From NCBI GenBank assembly GCA_026929865.2, contig CM049413.1:11663001-11727000 (forward strand): DNA of 64,000 bases, written 5' to 3'. The translations under genes were made by a program, and so were the position numbers. This DNA comes from Hyperoplus lanceolatus (Eukaryota; Chordata; Actinopteri; Uranoscopiformes; Ammodytidae). The notes below the pieces were generated by a model. That model searched no databases and was not told where the DNA came from. It was given only the letters and a program-made list of their open reading frames with translations. Positions 26,496 to 37,419 of this stretch are shown one piece after another. Every line of letters starts with the position of its first letter. The first letter of the stretch is position 1.

Positions 26496-27041
26496 GTGAG
26501 TTATTTTCTTTTTTGCAGTAGCCTATTTTATCGATTTCATGCCGCTAGCCGCAATTTCCTTCGCCATCAAATTTGAAGCTGACTACTTCCTGGAAAACAA
26601 TCTTGTCCACAGTCTAAGGCCTTAAATCTCAACAAGTGTACCCACCTTCTGTTTCAGAGGGGGATGCATGAGGGTTTTAATTATTTTTTAAATTATTTGT
26701 ATTTGTTTTGGTTTTTAAATATGCAGTCGGAGAACGCTAAATAATTTTTAATTGCATGCAGCGCCGTGCAACATCCCCACGTTGCACGAGTGTATTTCAG
26801 GAAGTAGCCCCAGCCGTGAAAAAGCTACCCTATAAATAATGCTAGTTTGAACAACGTTATCAGTGTATTTCCAAATAATGTTTGTAAAAAAATATATTTA
26901 TACGTGCAAATTTGAATGCATACATATTTTACTCCACGGATCAGGTTATTTATATTAATTGTATTTGTCTACTTCATTTAACAAAAAGGACGAAAAAAAG
27001 TAGCTACTTAGAGAAATAGAAAACGTTTTGATCGCCCTGAT

Positions 27042-27134
27042 CTTTTTTTTTTAAGATTAAAGATGCTTTATTTATAGTGCAGATAAACAGAGATTAAATG
27101 GGGCACAGAGGGGAATGACATGCAGAGAATAACT
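27042..27134 (-). repeat. Truncated tRNA-derived SINE tail
   Basis: The stretch GCTTTATTTATAGTGCAGAT to GAATGACATGCAGAGAAT matches the tail half of the SINEs at 33.4-33.7 kb. The tRNA-like head is missing. It lies in the inferred intron of the AT-hook gene. Confidence 0.65.
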
Positions 27135-27447
27135 GACCACATTACTTTCTTGCTTTTATAAAATAAATATAAGATAGCCTGTCTATATGAAATGAATGGC
27201 GCGATTAACAAATACTTCCATTCTTGTTTTCAAAAATGACAAATGAGGATTTGAAGAAATCAGTTGTAGATCAAGCAAATTGTTGCAGCTCTATTACATT
27301 CAGCAACTATTTATTTTTGTAATGCTACCTGACTTTACTGTTTATGGTTATTGACCACTTAAACTGATAATATTTTTTTTTGTGCTTCTCAAAGTTCAAT
27401 TAACAGGTGCAAACCTAACAAAAGCAGTCCAAGCAAACAGCAACAGT

Positions 27448-28797
27448 ATGGAGGACGAAGTAAGCACGGCTGAGACAGGACAAGGAGATGCTGTGAACAG
27501 TGAGGGAGAGCCCAGTGCAGACATGTCCAACAACATTCCTACTAAAAGAGGAAGGGGGCGGCCACAGGGGTCAAAAAAGCTCAAGGTTTGTGTCACAGAC
27601 ATTAAACTACTAGAGTTTGTCTCAGACATTTCCAATGGTGGGTCCCCACAGACTCCGAGGGGAAGAGGGCGTCCAAAAGTCCATAAACCAACAGAGCAGC
27701 AAGAATCGGTGGGCGACAATGCTGATAACTCAAGTCCTTGTAAAGTGAGCCCGACAGGGACCACGAAACAGGCCAGTGATGAAGACGTATCTCCTAAGAA
27801 AAGAGGCAGGCCAAGAAAGTCTACCTCCAAGATGGCCGATGGTTCTGAAGATTTACCGAATGGTGACTCTGAAAAGCCAAAAGAAAGAAGGGGGCGACCA
27901 AAAGGATCCACAAAGCGCAAGTCAGAGGCTACAGACGGTTCTGTAACCCCTAAGAAAAGAGGTCGACCAAAAGGATCTCCCAATAAGAAACCCAGGCTGG
28001 TGAATGAGCTGAGCGGGGATGTTAGCATTAGCTCAGCGAAGAGGGGTAGAGGTAGAGCTAGGAAATCAGAGTCAAACGGCATCTCAGAGACGCCTCAAAG
28101 AGGGAGGGGGCGGCCCAGGAAGAGCGACGTGAGTGTTGATAAGTCAGCCAAGAGGGGAAGAGGTCGACCGAGGGGCTCTCAAAACATGAAACCCACTGCA
28201 TATAGGGCAAGCGGGAAGGTAGGCCGGCCTCAGAAAGGAGCATCCCCTTCCACAAAAGAGAAACGCGGTAGACCAAGAAAATCACCAGCCAATAGGGGAA
28301 GGGGAAGACCAAGAAAGAACCCTCTGTTGTCACCTGATGAGCTGAAAAAGCCAAGAGTATGGAAGCCCCTGGGAAGGCCTAGGAAATACCCACTTGCTGA
28401 TCCTCCAAAGGAATCGTCAGCAGCCCCCCCGCGAGGCCGAGGTCGGCCGCGTAAGTCGGAGACGAAGAGAGGGGCTCACTTACGCAAAAACAGTCCATCC
28501 ACGCCACGCACACCCACTTATGATGGACCCCCGAGGAAAAGAGGCCGACCCCCAGGTTCAGCTAAATCTAAGGATAAATCCCCAGCGAAAAGAGGCCGGG
28601 GCCGTCCTAAAGGTTCAGTCAAAAAAGCCGAAAACGCATCCCCAAACCAATCGACAGCAATGAGCGATTCGGCTGTTGAGGAGGAACTTTATGAAGACGC
28701 AGTAGAGACGGTGGAGATGCCCGGTGAGCAGGGGGAAGAAGTTGAGGAAACACTCATCCATCAGGATGAGACCTTTGACATTAGCAACCAGGCTTGA
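27448..28797 (+). CDS. Multi-AT-hook DNA-binding protein (HMGA/D1-like), 449 aa
   Basis: One exon encodes the whole protein. The start chosen is the ATG at 27448, the first ATG after a likely splice acceptor ending at 27406; the open frame further upstream has no ATG and lies in intron. AT-hooks bind the minor groove of AT-rich DNA, so a nuclear chromatin or architectural role is expected. Seen in the sequence: 14 motifs with a GRP core (GRGRPQG, GRGRPK, KRGRPRK, RRGRPKG and similar) plus one degenerate GRGRARK, spaced through most of the protein and joined by Ser/Pro/Lys-rich linkers. The last ~55 residues are acidic (EEELYEDAVE, EQGEEVEET). HMGA proteins share the hook-plus-acidic-tail plan but have only three hooks and are about 100 residues, so this is not a plain HMGA orthologue. 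Insect chromosomal protein D1 has a comparable hook number. No other domain, signal peptide or membrane segment is visible. Coding status is near certain; the name is unresolved. Confidence 0.88.
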   Translation: MEDEVSTAETGQGDAVNSEGEPSADMSNNIPTKRGRGRPQGSKKLKVCVTDIKLLEFVSDISNGGSPQTPRGRGRPKVHKPTEQQESVGDNADNSSPCKVSPTGTTKQASDEDVSPKKRGRPRKSTSKMADGSEDLPNGDSEKPKERRGRPKGSTKRKSEATDGSVTPKKRGRPKGSPNKKPRLVNELSGDVSISSAKRGRGRARKSESNGISETPQRGRGRPRKSDVSVDKSAKRGRGRPRGSQNMKPTAYRASGKVGRPQKGASPSTKEKRGRPRKSPANRGRGRPRKNPLLSPDELKKPRVWKPLGRPRKYPLADPPKESSAAPPRGRGRPRKSETKRGAHLRKNSPSTPRTPTYDGPPRKRGRPPGSAKSKDKSPAKRGRGRPKGSVKKAENASPNQSTAMSDSAVEEELYEDAVETVEMPGEQGEEVEETLIHQDETFDISNQA

Positions 28798-30220
28798 TGA
28801 ACTGTCTGGGCCTGACCAAAAAGTTGCTGTAATAGTTGCTGTTTGATTCATTGAATACAATCTTGTCAATGAAAACACATTTTTAACGTTTTGTCAGATA
28901 TACAGCAGCTCTCCTGCTCTCCCAACTTACTTGTTCATGTTTTATAGTGCTTTTTTTTTAAATTATATTTTATTTTTGTCATCTGAGAAAGCAGTAGTAC
29001 TAATAATCTTTAACTTGAACTGGCATGTAGAGTTTATTGTTAAAGACTAATTGTTCCAGTTTTCATTAAGCTTTCAGATGTAGTGTTTGTCAGACTAACT
29101 GTAACTTTAAGCATTTGGTGAGGAAATTCTGAGGAAAGATACAATCCCAAACAAATATTTGAGAGCTGAGAATAAAACAACAAAAATTAGCAAAACTATT
29201 GAGAGATAAATTCTGGTGGCAAATCTGGGCAAAAATCTGTTGTGCTAAGGATTTTGAGGTATAGATGATAAAGAATAAAGACTTAAGCTATGTGACGGTT
29301 GTTTGAACATACAGAGACTTATCAACTGAATCTCTAGTCCACAGTGAGTTTCAGCTTATTGTTTCTGGCTGCAACTTAACAGTTTTGATTCACCTCTGCA
29401 GCTCTCAAGCTAAGTATTATTAAGTGAGCTTCTGTTCCAAGGCTCGATTTTGTAGTAATTTGTGTTATTCAAAACGCAGACGGAATTCTGAAAGGGTCCT
29501 TTTATATTTTTTAGTGCTGGAACAAGACTTGGAATTTGCATTTTTGCCTTGTTTCTGTATTGAGTAGGCCTATCTCTGAGGAGAGTTTGAAAAAGCTTTG
29601 AATGTTTCACCAGTTACCGTTATTCAAATAAATTGTTGTTGAGTTGTCTGGCATAGATCAGCATCTCAACTTTAACAAAAAAATGTAATACATGCATTCC
29701 TCAACAGGATGAAAAGATCTGAAATGCCTTCCTGCCAAAAGATTTCCTCTTCTAAATAACATTGCATTTTCTTTCTTTTTTTGATGCTGTTATCAATTGC
29801 AGTTATTTTACTCTTTTCTGTAAATGTTTACCTGTAGCTGTGAAGCCTTTTGCTGTCTCTGAATTATTTAGGACTTTCATGAGATGAAATTCAAGGAATG
29901 GTATTGATTTTACAAACATTCATCTTTTTGGTTTTGAGCACCTTGTTTAAAAAATTGTGAAATTAATATCACATCATTATTATTGATATTAACAGTTTTC
30001 TGGTTGGTTCAAACAATTGAACTTCCTACTTGCCAAGTTGTGCTTCTGTATGTCAAGTTATCAAGTGTAAAAGAATGCAAGAGGAGGATGAAAATGGAGG
30101 TTTATTTGAAGTTAAAAATCGATTAACTTCTGCTTTGTGAAGCTAGATCGTTTTAAACAACATCTTTGGATTTTGTGTTTTGAAGTCAAGAATTTGTGAA
30201 ATTTTGCTCTTTTAAATAAA
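28798..30220 (+). other. Likely 3' UTR of the AT-hook gene, with polyadenylation signals
   Basis: AT-rich non-coding sequence follows the TGA at 28795-28797. AATAAA hexamers lie at 29627-29632 and 30215-30220, and either could end the transcript. No repeat element or open frame of interest is seen here. Confidence 0.4.
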
Positions 30221-32194
30221 ATGTTCTTGCCGTTTTATTTTACACAGTCTGATGTGATATTTGGATCAGGTATATTTCAATATCCCTTTCATTTTCTGTA
30301 GATTTTTCTCTTCCATTATTTACTTCCAGACAGTTTAGTTAACTCGATGTAGCAGCCTGCAGAACATGGAAAGAAATTAGCATTTTATAATAGTGTGTGT
30401 GGGAAGCAACTCCACCCTCACCACTCCTGTTTAATGACCTCACTGATGCACCTTAGAGCTTCAACAAAGGCTGTGTGTTTGACGAATGTGTCACTCCTAA
30501 CTTAAATTCCAGTTATCATTATCACAGTAGTGATAGTTTATGAAGGATATCATTTTATTACAGGATTTAATATATTATGTACACAATATCTTGGTAGTCG
30601 TGCAACACTTAGTGCAAAAGTGAAGGGCAGTAAGCATTTGTAACTTATATGTGCCTTTATAGAGAAATAAACTATTGTACCAAAATTGCTTCATCATTGT
30701 CAATTGTATAGAAAAAAGTAAAGTAGGCCTACATGGATATTGAATTATTAGTACAAAAATAAAAAGTATTCAAGAGATGGGTGTGGAGTACGGAAGCCGA
30801 GATCGCATGTGATCGCAATAATTTTTCAATGTTATCGTGATAATGAGTGAATTGTCCTTACCTCTAATTATGTTGTTATATCGAGATAATGTGATTACTC
30901 AACCGATAGTCACAAAAGATTGTCTCTTGTTCAGTATCTCGTCGTTATGAGAATACAAAGCTTGTTTTTCTCGTGATAATGTAAAAACCATAGATATTGT
31001 AAAAACAGGCAGATCTTCGCGTCCGGCGACTTTTTCGGTGCGTGAAACTAGAAGCAGAGTGATACCTCCTCACCGTTTCTATCTGTGGGATTGTTTTAAA
31101 GAATGGAATGAGCTGAGCACCTGGTCACACCTGCCAGGTTACTTTTTAGCTAGCCTACTTCAGTCAGAAACTAGTCAGTTCGTGACATACAGACTTACAT
31201 TTTACGGGTTGTTTTGGGGACGTGAACGGAGTCAAAAAAGGTACGTGGGCCTTTAACTTTCAATAATTTCTCAAGTTGCCAGTCTGTCGTCAACAAGAGA
31301 GTTGCTACAAAAAAAGTTTTAGCCCTAGCTCGAAACTCACATAGCCTACCTCAAACTCACAGCTCTGTACCTTATCAATGTACCAGGTCTAATAAGCTAC
31401 ACCTCAAGCTTTGTAAAAGCGCCACCTTCTCAACAGAACCCGGGGCCATACATTTGATTAACAAAGATCTACACAGTGTTGACATTTCAGACTAGGCCTA
31501 ACCAACAGGACGTGTTTTCTAAACAGTTTCAGCGTCTGTAAAGCATTGTGTTTCATTCACTGCCTTGCTTTCTCAGACTCTGACAAGGAAGTAGGCCTAC
31601 AGTACAAAATCAATTATTTCCTGTAAGTAATTGAGTAGGCTGCAATCCTAAACAACACATCTCTCCTTAAAAACCAGACGGTGAATAGACACAGACCTCT
31701 TCTTGGTGGGGCTAAGAAAATAAATCTACATTTTAATTCTCATAATACTTTCTAATAATTTTGTGCAAATGCAGTGTTGTTGCCCTGTAGCATACTGTGT
31801 GTGGTTGTATTGTAGCAGACAGGCAAAGTCCAGGCTGTTTTCACAGAGCAGGAATGCAGCCATGTTGATATAGCTTGTTCCTCGCTTTATAGCAAATCTA
31901 TTGGTGTTTCCTGTTAATAATTGGCATTACATATATTCCACAGTTGGGTAGACCTAGGTTCAACACACTGATAGTTTTTTTTAGTTTTGAGAATTGATTT
32001 AGTCGTTTGGGGATTGGATTGCTGGTCCAAAAGCAGATGTGGGAGGTTTCTTGAATGTCACTTAAAGGAAATAACATCATAACATTCCCTCTGCAACATA
32101 TTATAAACATCTGTAAAGTTTTGAAAATTAATTGTATTGCTTCTCAAATGTGAAGATTTCCTGCTGCTGTATGTTTCTAAATTACATTGTTTGT
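30221..32194. other. Gene-free stretch between AT-hook gene and repeats
   Basis: AT-rich sequence with a more GC-balanced piece at 30780-31260 that looks like an old repeat (TATCGAGATAATG, CTCGTGATAATG motifs). No gene is seen. Confidence 0.4.
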
Positions 32195-32605
32195 GGCTAC
32201 GAAGATCAGGGGCCTATATTGAGCTATACTGTACAGTATTAGAAAAAAAACAAAGACTTCTCAGAGAGATTTTTAAAGCTGTACATTTTTTTTCTTTCTG
32301 CCCTTTTGGTTATTCTGTGTCCAAATTATTCCATAAAATAGTACTAAATAGCTCACATAGGACTCAGCTGATTTAGCATTAGTTTTCTTCTCAAAATGCC
32401 CCTGAACCCCCATAGAAGGTCCTTAGTTCCCACAACAGTCTCCTAAATTCCCGTGAGAAATACTGTATTACCTTAAAATGATTTGTTTATTAATCAAAAC
32501 AAATATTGTACATTTTGTGTTGTAAGACGGACACTCGGGGAGCCTACGCAACCTCTCAGCCCCAGGGCCTAATGGCAGGTTGAGGTGGGCCTGGCAATAT
32601 GGGTT
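32195..32605 (+). repeat. Interspersed repeat, copy 2, with empty MITE site
   Basis: Matches copy 1 at 15190-16690 in the same orientation, from the CTACGAAGATCAGGGGCCTA unit to GGCCTAATGGCAGGTTGAGG. It has one TAA at 32523-32525 exactly where copy 1 has the MITE. Confidence 0.65.
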
Positions 32606-32696
32606 CATGCAGTTATGCCAGGTACACCAACTTATATTGTGCATATAAAGAATGATCAATATATGTTTAAATAAATATATTTTTTTTCATTTTTAT

Positions 32697-32766
32697 AGTA
32701 GGTAGATCTTCTTCACTTGGTCATTTTAAAAGTAGCTCACAAGCTGAAAGAGTGTGGGCACCCCTG
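32697..32766. mobile_element. hAT-like element end fragment
   Basis: The sequence read on the minus strand starts CAGGGGTGCCCACACTCTTT and continues with the AGCTTGTGAGCTACTTTTAA block typical of a teleost hAT terminus. Only one end is recognised. Confidence 0.4.
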
Positions 32767-32940
32767 CGTTACATAATCAGGATAAGCTTTGAGCAATCAA
32801 ATAAAATGTTTATAAAACAACATTTATACTGGTGTGCCCCTTTCTATTGTTCATGTACTTGTATTGTGGGTTTGTCTCTTTAAAATGTGAAAAGACTTCA
32901 TTAAATATAAAAAATAAACTATGCGTTGGTGCAGCCTTAA

Positions 32941-33238
32941 AGGTGGAGTCAGCGATTCTGGAGAATGCTTGTTGTTAAAATCATCATCTTCATATCTTCT
33001 CATGATCTGCTACCTGTCTGTACTGTGTGCACTGAAAAAGAAATCTGGTGTTAATACACAGTCTGTAAACTGGTATGATGCGAGCAACATAGTAAATGTT
33101 TACAGAGCCTAGGCTCAGTATTAACCCTGGATCCCCCCCCCCACACACACACACAGTTCATCATATTGAGGAGATGTACACTCATTTTGACAAAGTGATT
33201 TTGACAACACCCTTTCTCCAGAATCGCTGACTCCACCT
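32941..33238. mobile_element. 298-bp MITE with 25-bp perfect TIRs and TAA duplication
   Basis: The TIR begins AGGTGGAGTCAGCGATTCTG and is perfect over 25 bp at both ends, flanked by TAA (32938-32940, 33239-33241). This fits a PIF/Harbinger-type non-autonomous element. A short frame inside has no recognisable product. Confidence 0.75.
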
Positions 33239-33369
33239 TAACATTTTGAATAGATTTTCTGGTATACACCCAAACTCGCCTTTTACACGGTGTTGGCCGG
33301 AGACAGGAGCAGCCACACGCAGCAACATAAATCCCAACCCATAATAAATATTGAACTTTTTTATATTGA

Positions 33370-33540
33370 AGATATTTTTTTGTCATTTTTCATGCTTTAT
33401 TGATAGTGTGAAGAGACACAGGTGAAATGGGGCAGAGAGGGGAGTGACATGCAGAGAATGACCGCGGGCGGGAATCGAACCCAGGTCTGCTGCTGGGCCC
33501 GGCACGGGGGGATACCCTACCAACTAAGCTAAGGGCGCCC
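33370..33540 (-). repeat. tRNA-derived SINE, copy 1 of a tandem pair
   Basis: Read on the minus strand it starts with GGCGCCCTTAGCTTAGTTGG (A box at 33520-33531) and has a B box GGTTCGATTCCC (33470-33483), then the tail ending in ATCAATAAAGCAT. It is a retroposon, not a functional tRNA. Confidence 0.8.
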
Positions 33541-33570
33541 CATAAATGGTGAACTTTTTTTTTTTTTTTC

Positions 33571-33744
33571 TAAAGATATTTTTTGGGCATTTTTATGCTT
33601 TATTGATAGTGCAGAGAGACAGAGGTGAAATGGGGCAGAGAGGGGAGTGACATGCAGAGATCGACCGCGGGCGGGAATGGATCCCGGGTCTGCTGCTGGG
33701 CCCGGCACGGGGGGGATACCCTACCAACTGAGCTAAGGGCGCCC
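33571..33744 (-). repeat. tRNA-derived SINE, copy 2 of a tandem pair
   Basis: Nearly identical to copy 1, including the A box (CTCAGTTGG) and tail. The B box is altered (GGGATCCATTCCC). The flanking segment CATAAATGGTGAACTTT follows both copies and AAGATATTTTTT precedes both, so host flank was duplicated with the SINE. It ends about 85 bp upstream of the tmem79 exon acceptor. Confidence 0.8.
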
Positions 33745-33854
33745 CATAAATGGTGAACTTTGATTGACTTAACTTTTTTATGAAGCTGGTTGTGATATCA
33801 AACACAGTTGTTACTTTTCCCCACTCACAGGGAAATCAAGAACAGTGGCCAAAA

Positions 33855-33945
33855 ATGACTTTTAGCAACTGGAAGAAGCTTTGCTAACAGTCAAGACTCT
33901 TTGATGGTGCAACAGGTTATCGACCGAGACCAAAGACGACTTTAA
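33855..33945 (+). promoter_or_regulatory. Two short upstream ORFs in the tmem79 leader
   Basis: ATG at 33855 opens 10 codons ending TAA at 33887. A second ATG at 33904 opens 13 codons ending TAA at 33945, ten bases before the tmem79 ATG. Both lie in the inferred 5' UTR part of the first coding exon. They could reduce initiation at the main start; this is inference only. Confidence 0.4.
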
Positions 33946-33955
33946 AAACTCAAGA

Positions 33956-34658
33956 ATGTCTGGCTTAGGTGGTGGTTCGATCTCAGATTCAGTTGAAGAG
34001 GTGTCACTTTCCCAGGCTGGTCCGACTGCAGAGCCACACAAATCGGAAAGTAAAAAGCTGCAGGAAAACGACAACATGGAGGAAAGACTGGAGACAACAG
34101 ATGCAGAAGAAGAAGACTTAAAGGAGGAGAATGAGGAGGAGGAGGTGATCAGCTCTGCTCACCTGGAGCCGTGCACCCTGCCATGGCCCGGAGACAAAGA
34201 CAGAAGCCGCCAGACAGATGAGGGAGTCTGGTCGGATAAAGGAGCTTCTGAGCCCGAAGAGAGAGACACGGGGATCAGCGCAGGAAGCCAGGACCTGTCG
34301 GAGGAGAACAGCCAGGCAGAGAGCGACACCAACAGCAAAGGCAAGTGGAGGGAGAGCATGCCAGAGGGAGAGCGCTGGAGGGACGAGGACATGGAGCCCC
34401 AGCGCCACGACAAAGGGGACGGATCACTGGCAGACGACGAGGAAGAGGAGGGAGAGGAGGAAGAAGAGTCACATTGGATGTCAGAGAAAGCTGCTCTGGG
34501 TTTCACTCCACGAGTCACCATTGTGCGTCCGTCCAGCAAAGAGCTTCCAGAGGAGAGTCGTCTCTTCATAGAGGGGGACGAGGAGAAGGACGGCCAAATG
34601 GAGCCCCACTCTGCGGGGCAGTACTACCAAGAGTGGCCAGAACAAGACGACAAGTTCT
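33956..34658 (+). CDS. tmem79: tmem79 coding exon 1 (acidic N-terminal domain)
   Basis: Encodes residues 1-234 plus the first base of codon 235, followed by a GTGAGT donor. The exon is rich in Glu/Asp runs and has no membrane segment. A likely acceptor (TTTCCCCACTCACAG) ends at 33830, so the exon probably starts at 33831 with about 125 nt of 5' UTR, and at least one upstream non-coding exon is implied. Frames overlapping this exon on both strands are shadows. Confidence 0.9.
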
Positions 34659-37240
34659 GTGAGTATGAGACGACAATACAAATTAAACTTTGATACATTT
34701 TTTGACCCATATTTTTATCACGATATTTAAGGATTTAAAAAGTAATTTAGTGAGAATGAGCAATAGGACTCATTTATTCAATTGTTTACTCCTGTTGACA
34801 GTAAGATGTCATTATAGAATTGGCTTTACTCAATCAGTGGGTAACGTCACTGATTGAGTGCTTCTGGTGTCGTGGAAGGGAACACGATTATGACCAAAAA
34901 ATGCACATTTTTGATATGTCTTGCCATATGAATTTAAGTGCTTTTTATATTTTTCTATCCAATTTTGAGTTCCTGCACTTGGATTATTTATGAAATGTTT
35001 TTGTCATTCCTCCCCTCCGTCACTGATGTTTGCCCCAAGCGGGACAGCCAATCAGAGACATAGACTTATCCTATTATGCACACTGTATTCTCTAGTAAAG
35101 CAATCCCTACATTTTACTCAAGGATGCTATTCTGCAAAACTTTAAAGAATTTTGTTTTATTTGCGTAATGTCTCCTCTAATTTATCATTTAAATTGATGC
35201 TCACAATGTAATAATGTTTATAATCCAGGCAGGTTAGAGTTGTCTGAGGCACATTTTCACTCCATAGAGAAGGGTGAAGTAAGTGAGCCACTGCACTCTG
35301 AGCATAGTAGTTTAGCATAATACTCTTTTCTTCTCAATTAGATATAATTACATGTGTTGAGATGAATCATGCTGTGACTTCAGTCTCATCCTCTTTTTCT
35401 TGCTGTCACTGTTTTGTCCCAAAAAAAGTCAAAAACTTGTGTTTTTTTTTTTGTTTGTTGAAGATCCTGATTTTTCCGCCTCTTTCCCTCCTTCAGACCT
35501 GTGTGATCACCTGTGCAGTGAGAAGCTGAAGCTGATTCTTTCTATGTTGGCCGCGGGGATCCTCTTCCCTCTGCTGGTGTGGGCGGGTTACGCCCTGCTC
35601 CCCTTTGACTCCCCACTGCTGGAGAGCACGCCCCTCAGAGTGGTGTACACACTGCGCTGCTCCTTCTTCGCCATCTTCCCCATCCTGCTCGGTAAGCTCT
35701 CACTCTGTTCATGTTAGGTTTATCTTGCTATGACACATTTTAAGCTATGGAGAGTAACTTTTTCATATCATCTAATGTTAGTTACATTGAAGCCATCATC
35801 AGACGAAGCAAAGTTGATTAGGCCTATCAGCTCCACAGAACTCAATGTATTTCTCAGTATTGCAGCGTCTACAAACTGGTATCGCCCCCTGACACTGGCA
35901 CAAAAAGCTCAGAAATAACCTAAGAAGCGACCAAGATATCTTTCATTTGTTGATTCTTCTGCTAAGAAAAAAACCTTGACGCACAGCTGAAGGTATAAGA
36001 TCCATGCGTGATCTCCGATGGCTTACCTCATGTAGATGTGTCGACACTGTTGTTGTAATTACTCAAAATTCCTTATGGTGGCAACAGAAGATACACACTA
36101 TAGCTTTAATATGAGGTAAAACAAACACTTTGAACCACAAAAACACAAACAGGTGATATTGACTGTCGTGTCTCTCCAGGTGTGGTGGTGCAGGGCGTGG
36201 CCCGGCTGCGCTACAGCGTCCTGACGCCCCTCTACCAGAATAAACTGGTGAACAGAGAGGTGGCGCTGCACGTGCACTACGTCAACGAATCGCTGGCCCT
36301 CTTCCTCTTCTACTTTCTGCAACTCGCTGTGATGGCGACCTACATCAGCCAGGATCTGCTTAAGTTGGTGCCGCTGCTCACAATCATATTTGCTTTCGGC
36401 AGGTATGTGTACTCGCCGTCACACCTTTTTTAAATGATTCAGATACAAACCAGGGACACGGTGAAAGGGATGCATGATTCTGATGTGGTGGGAAATATTT
36501 TGAATGTGGTTTTGGTTTTTAAATGTTTGCTGAATGATACTTTATTAATGCACTTTATAGTCATTTCTACAAATGGACTTTCCCCGATGTGCATGGGAGT
36601 GACCAATGTGGTGTGACATATCAGACGTGTCAGGTTAAAGCTCCCATATTATACACTTTTCGGTACTATTATACACCATATTATATGGTCATAGTGGTCC
36701 CTAATACGTTTTTCTGTAATTGTTTGCTAAAACTTTCAGATAATTTATTGGACTATGCTGATGTTCAGCTAATCTCACAATGGCCTATTTTTTTAAAAAG
36801 AGCTGCAGCTCCCCTCGTAAATATACAATCTTTGAGCTTCCCCCGCCCCCTGTCCGGAAGCGAAGCCAGATACGCCTCGCCCTCTGTCTGTCAGGACCGT
36901 GGACCAATAAGAAATAGGGGTGTGGGCTGCACAGTGGAAGCTTCTGGCTTTCCAGTTTTTGAGGTCAGAAACGAGGAGAATTCTGACTGGAGTATATTGA
37001 GGGGGAGGGGTGGGGGTTTCAGAAAAGGGGAGAGTGAGAAAAGGAAAGATTGTTATTTTTTTTGATATTTTGGCAGTCTCTAGGCACACAGTGGATGCAT
37101 GGATATATTGGAACTAGGGCTGTCAAGCGATTAAAAAAATTTATCTAATTAATTACAGGCTCTGTGATTAATTAATCTAAATTAATCGCATACTTTTATG
37201 ACACTTTTATACCTGTTTATAAACAGCTGTATAGCCTGCT

Positions 37241-37279
<39 letters not shown>

Positions 37280-37380
37280 CTCTCGTAACTTCTGTCTCCA
37301 CAACAGACAGGGCTGCACTGCCACAGATGCTTATGCCGATTCATTCACCATCGTCGTACTCATAGGCAAAAATATTGAGA

Positions 37381-37419
<39 letters not shown>

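Noticed and set aside
27396-28354. Long minus-strand frames of 228 and 98 codons
   Set aside because: Antisense shadows of the AT-hook coding exon; composition mirrors the repeated hook codons.
33370-33744. tRNA gene call from A and B boxes
   Set aside because: The tRNA-like heads are fused to SINE tails and duplicated in tandem; no complete cloverleaf with acceptor stem was traced.
33366-33763. CRISPR-like repeat arrangement
   Set aside because: Two SINE-bearing units in a vertebrate genome, with no short spacer array. No CRISPR signal anywhere in the window.
34118-34681. Several frames of 65-136 codons on both strands
   Set aside because: Shadows of the acidic first coding exon of tmem79, caused by its GC-rich low-complexity sequence.
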